Translations under genes and position numbers: made by a program
From: Cricetomys ansorgei
Lineage: Eukaryota; Chordata; Mammalia; Rodentia; Nesomyidae
Reading direction: 5' to 3'
NCBI GenBank assembly: GCA_026225945.1
Contig: JAMJFZ010001089.1
Coordinates: 4,267,501-4,331,500, forward strand
DNA: 64,000 nucleotides
Shown here: positions 11,508 through 51,000 of the stretch, piece after piece
Layout of the letters: every line of letters begins with the position of its first letter
Numbering within the stretch: position 1 is the first letter of the stretch
The notes under the pieces: model-generated
The model's input: only the letters and a program-made list of their open reading frames with translations
Databases searched by the model: none
Told to the model about the DNA's origin: nothing

Positions 11508-11746
11508 TAAGCTGGAAATATGGTTCAGCAATTAAAAGCTCTTGCTGCTCTTGTAGGGGACCCAAGTTCAATACCTGCTATCCACATTAGGGACTCACAG
11601 ACACCTGTAACTTCAGTTTCGGGTGTGTGATGCCCTCTTCTGGCATCTGGCCTCCTCTTGTACTGCATGCACATTTTGCACATACATCACTCCCCCTCCA
11701 CACACACACACCACCCTCACTCTAAATAAATAAATCTTTAAAGAAA
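11508..11746 (+). repeat. B2-family SINE
   Basis: A diverged B2 head (GCTGGAAATATGGTTCAGCA), ACCTGTAACTTCAGTTTC, GATGCCCTCTTCTGGC and an AAATAAATAAATC tail. Confidence 0.85.
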
Positions 11747-12339
11747 CTTCGAAACTAAGCATGGCACGGTTGGACAGTTCTCCTTATTCTCTTTCCGTCT
11801 CCATCATTTCTACTCTTCCCCACCCCCATCCCCACCCCACCACACACACACCTTCATATACTCCTGCCCTAGTCTGGGCCTCCTCATAGCAGGGAGGTTT
11901 CCGGATAGGGTACCTCTTAGGCAGCTGCCTTTCACCCTGCAGGCATGCGAGGCAGCTCAACGCCTACAGCAGCCACAGGAAGAGCTTCATCTCCACAAGT
12001 GCAGCAGTGCACAGTCAAAAGCTGACTGCAAAATTAGCTGGGGGGTGGCTTGCTGGGAGGTGGTGGTCCTCTGCAGGGACCAATGACCACACTTCCCGTT
12101 TATTGAAAATGGACAGACTGTGTCTGTCCCTCTACTTCTTGCAACTGAAATATCTTACTTTCATGTATTTCATTTTATGTGCATAATATTTTCTATTCAT
12201 AGTAAGACATGGAAGGAGTTCTTTGAAAAATTGTTATACATGCTCTCTAAGGAATCTTAAAGAAACCCATTTTCGCTTGGCTGTGTTAAAATTAAGTGTC
12301 CTTAAGGTCCTATAGAAAGGACATGTTGTTTTTTGAAGG

Positions 12340-12362
12340 TTTTGTTTTGTTTTGTTTTGTTC
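12340..12362. repeat. (GTTTT)n tract
   Basis: Four to five tandem GTTTT units. Confidence 0.9.
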
Positions 12363-12612
12363 TTAAGAAAATCTCTTTGAGAAATCAGATTTGATTCATT
12401 TTTAACCAACAATGATAACGTATCAAATTTAGAAGGCAGATCAGTTTTAGGGAAAGGCGATCCGCCTTCTGTGTGGCCGTCCTTGGGTGAACCCTTCGAC
12501 AATCTTGCTTTTGATTCTCAGTCACCGACTAGCAGACCTGCCATCCGTGCTGAGGACACACCTTTGTCGACTTTCTGCGCAGACCTTGTTTGACTCTTTA
12601 CTGAAGCAAACG

Positions 12613-12646
12613 ATTTTTTTTTTTCCTAAAAAAAAAAAAAAAAAAT
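12613..12646. repeat. T-run facing A-run
   Basis: About 12 T, a CCT spacer, then about 18 A; a hairpin-prone or double SINE-tail remnant. Confidence 0.85.
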
Positions 12647-12824
12647 TGAAAAAAGGGGAATGGAACTATGAAGGTCACTTTACCTGCTGTCTCAGAGGAT
12701 CCGGGTTCAGTGTTCAGCACTTAGGCAGTGGCTGACAGTCTCTCATAGATGGTCGATGTCATTTCCAAATCTTCCCACCAGTAGATGATTTCATTTAATT
12801 AAAAATGTATACCTATCTTTATAT

Positions 12825-12975
12825 GTGTGAGTGTTTTGCCTGCCTATATATGTGCTACAGTTCCAGGGAATCTCACGCCCTCTTCTGACCTCTGAGGACA
12901 CCAGGCGTGCACACGGTGCACATACATGCGTGCAGGCAAGACGCTCATACAGCTAAAAAAGAAAATCTTCAAAAA
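12825..12975 (+). repeat. B2 SINE 3' part
   Basis: ACAGTTCCAGGGAATCTCAC, GCCCTCTTCTGACCTCTGAG, CACACGGTGCACATACATGC and an A-rich tail. Confidence 0.75.
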
Positions 12976-13375
12976 TTTTTGAGTTGGAAAGGAAACAGAA
13001 AGCTCAGATCTGGAAGCTGGTCACATAACTACACGGTAGTTTTGAAAAATTTTTATTGAAAAACTTGCAACCACAGGTAACCTAACTCTCCTAAGTTATT
13101 TTTTGGGGGGGTACCTTTAAGGGCTTTTTGTTCTTCCAGAGAGTTATTGAGCTGGTCATTTGCTTGCTTGTCTATTGTCCTTTTGTACCGAGATGCTAAA
13201 TCTCAAGCTTTTCTCCCGAGATGATAGAAGGTAACGCACTTGGGAGGCAATGGGAGGTTACAGGTGGCAAATAGTTTGATTTTTGTTTTCTTCCCACAAA
13301 CCCCAGGGAAGCTGCTCCACAGGAGATAAATTTGTTCGTGTAGGTTCTTTGGGGTTGTGATTAAGAAAACTTAAG

Positions 13376-13640
13376 AGACCGGAGAGCTTGCTGCTCTTGC
13401 AGAGGACCCAAGTTGTGTTCCTAGCACCCATGTTGGGCAGCTCACGAAGCCTGTAACTCCAGCTCTAGAGGATCCATGTTCTCTTCTGGACTCTGAAGGC
13501 ACCTTCACTCAAGTGTGTATACCCCCATATATATACACATGCATATATATGTGTGTGTGTGTGTGTGTAAATATATACACATATATATGTATATATACAT
13601 ATATAATTAAAACTAAAAATAAAATTTTTAAAACAAACTA
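13376..13640 (+). repeat. 5'-truncated B2 SINE with expanded tail microsatellite
   Basis: GGAGAGCTTGCTGCTCTTGC through CTGTAACTCCAGCTCTAGAG. The 3' tail has expanded into TA/GT/CATA repeats at about 13527-13606. Confidence 0.85.
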
Positions 13641-13642
13641 AA

Positions 13643-13766
13643 GGGGCTGGGATTAGTGGTACATGCTTGCTGTCCCGGCACTCAGAAGGCAGAAGCAGGA
13701 ACATTATTGCAAATTCCAGGCTAGCCTGGGCTACGTGACAAGACTGTCTCAAAAAAAAAAAAAAAA
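13643..13766 (+). repeat. Diverged B1 SINE
   Basis: GGGCTGGGATTAGTGGTACA, CAGGCTAGCCTGGGCTACG, and a 16-A tail. Confidence 0.75.
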
Positions 13767-14269
13767 CAACAAAGCAAATAAACAAGCCGACCCCCACCTC
13801 CCCCAGAACAGCAGGGCAGAAACATTTCTCTACTCAAAAAAGAATCACAGGGCTTTGGTGGAAGTAAAGCCTCTATCCTTTTGCAGTGACGATGAACTAA
13901 TCACCTGGGGTTTGATATCATTTCTCTTACCTAGGAATGAATTTAGACAGTGGGACGCTGTCTCCAAAAAGTAATAAGGAGCAACTGCAAATGTCTTTTG
14001 CCTTTGCCTGCATGCAGAAAAAAAAAAGACCAATAGATTCCTTTCTGGCTTTTTTGAGACTTAACTAGCAAGTAAAAGGCACCACAGATCTCATCTCTGT
14101 CTTCTGTGGCTGATGAGCCCTCCGTACCTCACATGTTTGGCAGTGCAGTCAGTCACTGCGCTGTCCGTCGGGTCTGCAAAACCCGGAATTTACCTTTTGT
14201 ACTCTCTCATTGACTCTCTTGAAATCCCTTTCCACTCTTTCCCTTGACCCCAGGCAACCACCATCCACT

Positions 14270-14430
14270 CTGCTTCTAGGAGTTTGACCTTCATAGATGC
14301 TACATAGGAGTGAGAGCAACTGGCGTGGTCATTCTGTACCCAGCTTATTTCACTTAGCACCGTGCCTTCCAGGTCCGTCTGTGTGCCACGCAGATAGCAG
14401 AAAGTCATTTAAGAACTCATCCACAGGGTG
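14270..14430. repeat. Old L1 3'-end-like fragment
   Basis: CTTATTTCACTTAGCACCGTG with flanking matches, the same recalled L1 module as at 7515. Confidence 0.5.
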
Positions 14431-14444
14431 ATGTGTCCAGGTAC

Positions 14445-14493
<49 letters not shown>
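14445..14493. repeat. (GT)n microsatellite
   Basis: Two GT tracts separated by TATATG. Confidence 0.95.
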
Positions 14494-15769
14494 TTTCCCT
14501 CCGTCTCTTTTTTTTTTTTTTTAAATGTAAGCCATTCACAGAGAGTGCCATTCATGGAAAGCATGATGTCAGTTTCTTCATTCATTCCTTTTTCTCCCGC
14601 TTGAGATCTGCTATCAAATTAAAAAGGGTTCCAGCAGCTTCGTGGCACACAGGGCCTCTCCCTTTAGTCATCGGGCCTTCCTTCCACTAGGTGGGGAGCA
14701 TCTTCTATAACACTTTACCCTAGGCTCCCCAACAAACACCCACTGACACCAGGCACCAATGGATAGTTCCAAACCCGTGGTTGCACACAGGTGGCCCTGG
14801 TTAAACTCAGTGGGTCACAGACCAAAAAGACATGAATGTGGGAAAGAACTTGGGCCTGTTGTTGACACAGGTGGCTAAGAGATGAGAGGGGGGGAAAGTA
14901 AAAACGCATTATATACATGCACGGAGTCTCCAAATAACATTTCCATGGAACAGCGAGCAAAATGCAGACAGGGGAGATGTACTACCTGACTCCACTCATG
15001 TCACAGCTCCGAAGTTCAGCTCAGAGAGCCTCTTATGAGGGAAAAGCAACAGGGAGGAAAAGGCTGAAAGGGTTGGGAGTTCGTTAGCATATGTTAATTA
15101 TGCATAATGATGGATTTCGTGACGGCCTTTCATATAGTCTGATCTTATTATTCCCTCATAATCTGCATGCCCCCCTCTTGCTCTCCTTTCTTCTCCCAGC
15201 TGGTCCCTCCTCTGCGTTCATGTCTTTTTCACTCAACGGTGAAAAAGAAACATTTTGGGTTTCTTGATCTCTTGGGGCATGAGCAATGGGTTATAATTTT
15301 AGGAACGTAGGCACCTAACCAGTGGCTGCACCACAGAAGATGGTCTCTCCCTTCCTCCAGCAACTGTTAACTGCCTGTAGATCCTGAGGATGGGTGGTAG
15401 GTCTCTACCCCTTCCGTGACAGGATGTTCATGGGCGAAATCTTGCATGGGTCTCAGGCAGGCTAGGCTATCACTTGCTGTGAGTTCATGAGCGTAACCGT
15501 ATGCATGTCAGGCCTGAGAGACAGTGTCCTACGACATTTCACCCCCTCCCGCCCTCTTCTCTTTGGTGCTCCCTGGGAGCTCACCTTGGAGATGGTGACG
15601 GACACTCAGTAGTCACTTATTCCCCAAGCTTGGAGCAGACACGAGTCTCTGCAGTTCCCACTGTCCACTACAAAAAGAAGCTTCTCTTCCAAAGCTGACA
15701 GCAGCACTGAGTTATGGGAACAAATGTAAATACTTAGGAGGTGATTTGACAGCCACATCATGTGTATTT

Positions 15770-15842
15770 ACAAAAAGAAGGAAGAAAGGAAGGAAGGAAA
15801 GAAAAAGGAAGGAAAGAAAGGAAGAGAAAGAAAGACAGAAAG
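15770..15842. repeat. (GGAA/GAAA)n purine microsatellite
   Basis: About 70 bases of almost pure purine tetranucleotides on the + strand. Confidence 0.95.
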
Positions 15843-16642
15843 CAGTAGCTGTCTACTACAATCTATGACCTCCCCACACACGGGCTGTTGGTCAGATTAT
15901 AGAGTCAGATGTGCAGATGTGAGTTCCCGCCTATGGAGTGGGCCTCAGTTTCAACCAGAAAGTGATTGGCTACTGTCATAACAACCATGCCATACTCCAC
16001 CAGTGGGCACATCTTGCCTGGCTGTTGTTAATATAGCAGGTGAGGTCCCAGCCGAGTATGGTGGCTGAAGACTGTTCTCCCCTAGCAGGCTCCACAGCAC
16101 CATCCAGCCCTGTGTGGCCTCGTAGGCAAGGAGGAAGCTTCTATCTCAGTCCCTTCTTGGTTGTCTGTGTCCTGCAGGCAAAGCATGAGGCACAGTCACC
16201 AGCAAGGCCTCGCCTTCTGGTTCTGCTGAGCCACCGACCGCTACCTGTATTGTTTTGGGGACCAGCAACTCTTAGGCGTATTGGATGACAAGTTCTTCTT
16301 CAACATTTCATTCATTCTCACACCTTTTGCACAGTCATATTCTTTTTTTGCTAATGAGGGAAACCCAGATCCAAGAGTCTTGAAATAACTTGACCTCACG
16401 TGAACCATTTGTTCAGCCAACGATGGAAACCACAGCATTTAAACTGAGCGCAGTGCAAAGGTTTTTGCTTGATTTGGGGTAGAAGGGAGAATTTCCGTCT
16501 CAGCCTGCCAGACAGTCCAGCCAACGAACGTGCCCCCAGCCCCTTGGTCTCACTAATTCACCGCTGGTAACTGGTAATCTGTGACGTTAAACTGGGGAAC
16601 GTTCATGAGATGAGCCCGTGGCACCTGGTCAAGTAACAATAG

Positions 16643-45441
<28,799 letters not shown>

Positions 45442-46597
45442 GTCAAAGCCGGTCTCGGGGGTTGACCGGCCTTGGATCCCTTACTGTATCTGCCTTAAAA
45501 CACACGAGGGCCCGGTGAAGCGAGGTGATGAGACTCTGAAGGCATCCCCTGCTGGTGCCTTAGCCCAGGGAGGATTTTTGCGAGCACCTCGTTGACTTCC
45601 CCAGTTCACAACAGAGCAGTTGCTGTTCTGTAGGAAGTTGTAATGCTTGCAGCACTGGCCCGGGTCACTGCAGAAAGGTCATGCCTGAGCTCTCCTCCCA
45701 CAACCCCACCCAGACTAGTCTTGGCTTTTAGAGCTAGCTGTTTTGTGGTGTTAAGTAGAGGATAACCTTGAAGGAATAGTAAACCTCCCCTGGCTGAGGG
45801 ACCAGCTGGTTCAGCAGCACCCGTCACAGGTAGATTTTGCAGATGGCAGAAGGGAGGAGAGCGCTCCGTCTGATTCCATCCCCACCTGCAGCCTGGCCAC
45901 CCAACAGGCTTCCTGGAGGTGCCTTTTGTCTGCCGTTGCACTTACGTGTTTTGTGTTGACTCTTGGTGGTCTGAAAATGTCCAAATTTCAGTCAAAAACA
46001 AACTGTAGCGTTTCCACGCCTTTCTCCTCCACTTGCTAAATTTACTAGAACCCAAAGGAGACCGACCACACTTTGAGGTAGGGTATGAAGCGTCTGTGGT
46101 AGCCTTCACTTAGACCATGTAACAGCAGAACGCGGTTCTGCACCTCTTGGCAGACTGGACTGACAAGCATGTTCCCATCAGCAATGATTTCAGCGCACCA
46201 GCTGTGTCCTGACTCTGCTCTCTGCCTTTCTCTTAAAATAGCATTCCGTGGCTCAGGGCTAGCGTCCACAGCGGAAACCCACGGGGGAAGGCCCCTGCTT
46301 CTAAGAGTCAGTTTGTCCAGGTGAGCATGCTGTTTGTGAACCAATGCCAGTTTTCCTCTTGTAGAAAGTAAGACTCGGATTAAATCTTAGGATATTTTAA
46401 AAATGTCTTTTTCCACAATCATGTACTGGGAAGCCAATTTCATACTAAGCTGATTAAATAATACATTTACAATCTGTAACTGTTTGTACTTACAGCTTTT
46501 TTTGTAAATAGAAACTATAATTTATTGTCTATTTTATTATCCATTCTGCTGTAACATTTAAGCAAAGGTCAGACTTTTTTCTTTTAAAAAAAAAAAG

Positions 46598-46603
46598 TTT
46601 ATT
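46598..46603 (-). promoter_or_regulatory. TXNDC5: Probable TXNDC5 polyadenylation signal AATAAA
   Basis: TTTATT on the + strand reads AATAAA on the - strand. It is the first canonical hexamer downstream of the TXNDC5 stop, about 1.3 kb away. A non-canonical ATTAAA at 47666-47671 is the only earlier candidate I see. Its position inside the BMP6 3' UTR implies overlapping transcripts. Confidence 0.5.
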
Positions 46604-46731
46604 TAGAAAGTATAAACCAATTGTACCACTTGAGTTTTCTTTTAATACAAGACTCATGATGAAGCTGAAGCCACTGAACAGGGCCTCTAGAGCTGGTTTT
46701 CAAGGACAGCTGTGAACCACACATGATTAAT

Positions 46732-46737
46732 AATAAA
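46732..46737 (+). promoter_or_regulatory. BMP6: BMP6 polyadenylation signal AATAAA
   Basis: Canonical hexamer in the context GATTAATAATAAATGT, about 1.3 kb after the stop codon. The human transcript, from memory, ends after a very similar GATTAATAAA context. Confidence 0.75.
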
Positions 46738-47898
46738 TGTCCGTACCAGAGGTTGGCGGGCGGGATGCCTCTGCTCCTCAGGAAGTAGATGTGTGTTGTT
46801 TCTAGTCTCCTTCCCGCACACTTTGTGCCAGGTGTTGACTTCATCCTGCTCATGGGAGGTGGGTGAAGGGTCTGGGCACAAAGTAGTTCTGAGGACAAGT
46901 AACTCAATGGTGAAAGGCAGAGAGGCATGGCGTGAGCTTAGCTGCATCTTTGCAAGAGTGAGAGCAGCAATGTCTAATAACCAGGATGGTCGGAATTGGA
47001 AGGACCTAGTAGGACATCCAACCCCGGGCTACCTGATCTGGGCAGCCCTGCTGACTGCAGTCTTTGGTCTTGAGGTCAAATGAATTCCCACACTGCTCAT
47101 ACGTTAGAAGATCCGCCTCCTTGGAGGTGGACGTCCTAGAGCAAGCTGCTAAGAGGACTACTTAGGAAGAGAATCAGAAGCTGTTTCTAGGAAGGCCCCA
47201 GTGGAGCAGCAGAGTCTCCCTGGGTCTGAGAAAGCCAAGCAGGATGGTGAGGACCCACCTCGTGGATCTCCCCACCTTGACTTTCTTCAGAACAATCTAC
47301 ACGTTCCACCTGATGCAAAGCAGACAAGAGGATCCTTTGACCAACAGAAGTATCATTCATTATGGCTTACCTCTTTCAACTAGAGAAGTACTACCAGAGT
47401 CGGGAAACTGAGCGGCGGCTATGAAGGTATCTTCAAAACTGGTGGATTTTTGTTTTGAAACCTCCAAACTACGGACCACCATATTATGAAGTCAGTTGTG
47501 ACCTTAGATCACAGGGGCGTCATAGTGCCACAGGCCACTTTTCCAGAACTCAGGCCGTTCAAAAAACTGCTTTTGGCTGATGTATTTCCCCACATCCCTC
47601 AGGAGCCAGCAGAGCTCAGCAACTTGGTTTTTCTTGACGGTAGTTTTAGCTGCAAAGGGAGCCAATTTAATTTTGTCAAGAGAAGGTTACAGGATGTTGA
47701 TTTGCCCAGGGACTGAGCTATGATTAGAGAAACTTAATCAAGATCCGTAGTGTGTGGTGGCTGGAAATGCACACAAGAAGCTACACAAGCTTGGTCCATT
47801 CAGCTTTCTGACTAACGACGGTGGAAACTGGGATGTCTGTCTGCTGTCAGTCCTACAGGTGCGTGAGTCCAGGAAGGATGACTTCAGCAGGGGGGTTT

Positions 47899-48021
47899 CT
47901 ATAGCTCATCCTTTGCCTGACGCAGAACAAAGCTGTGCAAAGAGTCAAGGTCTCTGCCTCCGTTGTGCTCACCCACTTTTTCACCTCCTCGGAAAAGCAG
48001 CAACGTGGGGTAGCCTCGTAC
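47899..48021 (-). CDS. TXNDC5: TXNDC5 exon 10, coding part (C-terminus, KDEL)
   Basis: The acceptor is TCTTTAAAG. Encodes 40 residues, [15 protein letters not shown] through [11 protein letters not shown], then a stop at 47899-47901. The terminal KDEL is the ER retrieval signal. The Arg in VLRQ differs from the Ser I recall for human and mouse. Confidence 0.97.
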   Translation of the reverse strand, partial: VRGYPTLLLFRGGEKVGEHNGGRDLDSLHSFVLRQAKDEL

Positions 48022-51000
48022 CTTTAAAGAAAGGATGGGAGCATGCTTTAAATCACACATAAATTGTTCCTGGAAATCGAGTGGCACCTAAGTGTGAGGA
48101 CTTGAATTTAGATCTACAGCACCCACGTGAACAAAAAACAAAATAGGCCCCAGGGTGCTCATCCGTAATTCTGGTGCTGGTGGGCTGAGACTGGAGGATC
48201 CCCAGGGCCTACTGGCCAGCCTAGCCAACCAGTGAGTTCTAGGTTCAGGGAAAGATCCTCTCTCAAGTGAGGTGGGGGCTGGAGAGATGGCTCAGCGGTT
48301 AAGAGCACTGGCTGTTCTTCCAGAGGTGGAGTTCAATTCCCAGCAACCCCATGGTGGCTCACAACCATCTATAATGGAGTCTGATGCCCTCTTCTGGCAT
48401 GCACACATACTGCAGACTGAGCACTCAAATCTTTAAAGATGACTAAAACATCTGATGTCAACTTTTGGGAATTCACACATGTGCACGTGCACACAAAACT
48501 CCTATAGGTAAGGCTAATGTCAGTGGCACAGAATGACTGGGGCATGCATGAGGCCCTGGTTCAAAGCTCAGCACCATAAGGCAAAATAAAGGATACATAA
48601 TGAGCTCAAGACAAAAGTACCAGTTAAATAGACTGGCTCTCTGGCCACGGCCTTTTACAGGGTGGTAGGTTCACAGATTTCTTGCAGCCCTGTCTTTCAG
48701 GATGCTTGCTTGTGAGCCCCCAGATGGTTAGGACAAGGAGCCAAGTGGCAGCTGGGCAGTTAGAAGACAGGGCCATGAAGAGAGCACCCCACTCTCAGCA
48801 CCTGGCATATTAGTACTGCACAGTTAGGCCCAGAGCCCCCAACTCTGCAGCAGAGGAAAAAGCTGGCCTTTCAGAGTGTCCTTTAAATGACACGACTCAA
48901 GACATAAGCCACTCTCTAGGGTGGCCTTGGACAGTGAGTGAACTCATCTCATGATGCCAAGTGACAGTTCCTCTGGGACTGTCCTTCAGCTCCCTTTCCC
49001 TGGCGTATTTCTCCTTGCGATACTCACCGAGTACTTGCTGCAGACATTCCGCTCAGCAGTGCAGTCAACTTCTGCAATGGTGACCTCTGCTAAGCCAGGG
49101 AATTCCTTCTTAGAGAGCTCCTCCCAGGTAGGAGCCAGATTCTTGCAGTGGCCACACCTAGAAGAGAGCAGGGGCAGCTGTGCTGAGATCTGGGTTTCTT
49201 CTGCATGACATGACAGCCACCATATTCTCAGAATCCATATCCGTCAGATTCTCCTACTGGGTACACATGGGCCCTGTCTCTCCTAAAAGGAACTGAAAGT
49301 CGTGCCAGAGCTGGTAACCTGGCAGAAGTGAGTGTGCAAAGAAAGTTAGGTTCTGGGCCTACTTCCACAACACGGGGAGGGAGCTGATCCATGAAACCGC
49401 TGAGCAGGGTGAACAGGACACACGTGCAAAGACGCACTGGGTAAAGACCGTTTGGACTGGACTGCCTGGGCCGAGATTCATCCTTACTGCATCCACTTCA
49501 AGAGATCACAACAAAGTTAGGCTCAAATCTTCCCTGTGCTGACATTCCCCTCTACAGGAGGTCTTCTTTCTTCACTCGTCTGTACAGCCTTAGGGTTTTT
49601 CTCAATAAAAATTTTAAGGGCGTTATGTGGCAGCATTTCTTTGATGTTTTTTTTCCCACAGCCTCCTGCTTTAGCCTCCCCGGGGCTGGGATTTCAGGCA
49701 TCAATCACTCTACCAAGCTGCCCAACTCATGAGTCATGTCCTCGTTAATAGCGTGCTCCTGAGTACATGGGGTGAAAAGGTTATAGAGTGACACTTCTGG
49801 TTGTTCAAGTGGACGGTTCTTATGAAGACAAACTGTGGCTGCAATTTTAGAGCTAAGGGAACAGGTTCAGGGGCATCAAAGGACATGCAGAGTTACGGCC
49901 ATTCAGTGAAATCACAGAACCTACCATCCTCCAGTGCCAGGCTATCTAGGTCTCGGTTTGCTCCCATCCACTCATATTCTGTTCCCTGGGGACCCCATGG
50001 CAGAAGGGTTCAGGTAACTAGGTCACACACTGAATGGCTCTAAGAGAAAGCTGAGTGCTCCTGAACTTCTGTACGGCCATGCATATTCACTTCCACTGTC
50101 GTTTGGGCCTAAGTAAATTGAGCTTTAAGGTAAATTAACATCGTTCTCTATAAGATGACTGTTGCTGGACAGGGTACAGTGACATCACGTCCTGCGAGGT
50201 GGCTTATGTGTAAATGTGACACTTGTCCACTCAGCCGAAAAACACGCAGAGACAGGATGCACTGGCACACTGTCTGAGGTGGCCACTTACCATGGAGCGT
50301 AGAATTTGATGAAGGTTATTCCTTGTGCAATGGTGTCCTCAAAGTTCTTTTCGGTGAGTGCCAGCACTGTGCCCTTCTGGGGAAGGAAGGTCAATTTAAA
50401 CATACCAATTAAGGCAGAACAGGGCAGACAGATGGAATCTGGCCAGAGCAGTCTACAAATCAGTCATACGTAGGACACCCAGGTTTCTCGATGGGCAGGG
50501 ACACAGGGTACTATGTCCAGGAGCTGCTGGAGGTCATGAGGGCAGGGCGCTGCAGTAGGCTGAGACCCTAGACAGTCCTCCCAGGCCCCTGTTCTGCCCA
50601 TAACCAGCCCAGGGGCTTTGCAGGTACAGCCCCTATTCTCCAGGGCTCTGTGGTGCAGACCAGTCCATTCTAGATTTAAGCTCCCAGGCCTGCAGCCCAA
50701 GATGCCCGTCGGTCTGCATGTGCGCACATGCCAATTTCCTCCGGTCCTATTTTCAAGCGTTTGTCTCCTTTAGCCAACAGAACCTAACAGCACGGATGTG
50801 ATATGTGGTTTTTAATACATCGATACCAATGGGCTTCTATGTATTCTGATGTGCAAAATAAGTATGAGTATGGAATCCAACTCAGGCTGGAGAATTTTGT
50901 TCAGGCATTTTAAAGCAACTGTCACTTGACAGCTCTTCATGGGATCTCATTTGTATTTCTCTAAAAGTTAGTGTTCAGCAGCCCTCTCAGAGCGCCACTG

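Larger units (their letters stand above)
45442..46755 (+). other. BMP6: BMP6 3' UTR
   Basis: Runs from the TAG to shortly after the AATAAA at 46732-46737; the exact cleavage point is inferred. It is free of recognisable SINEs. The distal 250 bases, including a T-rich run, a TAAATAGAAACTATAATT stretch and the GTTTATTTAGAAAGTAT stretch, resemble the human BMP6 3' UTR as I remember it. An ATTAAA near 46453 could give a shorter form. The distal end probably overlaps the opposite-strand TXNDC5 3' UTR. Confidence 0.8.
46580..47898 (-). other. TXNDC5: TXNDC5 3' UTR (inferred extent)
   Basis: Sequence after the TGA-side end of TXNDC5 down to the proposed AATAAA. It contains no recognisable SINE, which is unusual for this window and fits exonic sequence. 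The end point is inferred from the polyadenylation hexamer alone. Confidence 0.5.
48022..49027 (-). other. TXNDC5: TXNDC5 intron 9
   Basis: About 1.0 kb. It contains a SINE cluster (a composite tRNA/B1-like element, a B2 and an ID) at about 48095-48595, then apparently single-copy sequence. Confidence 0.9.
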
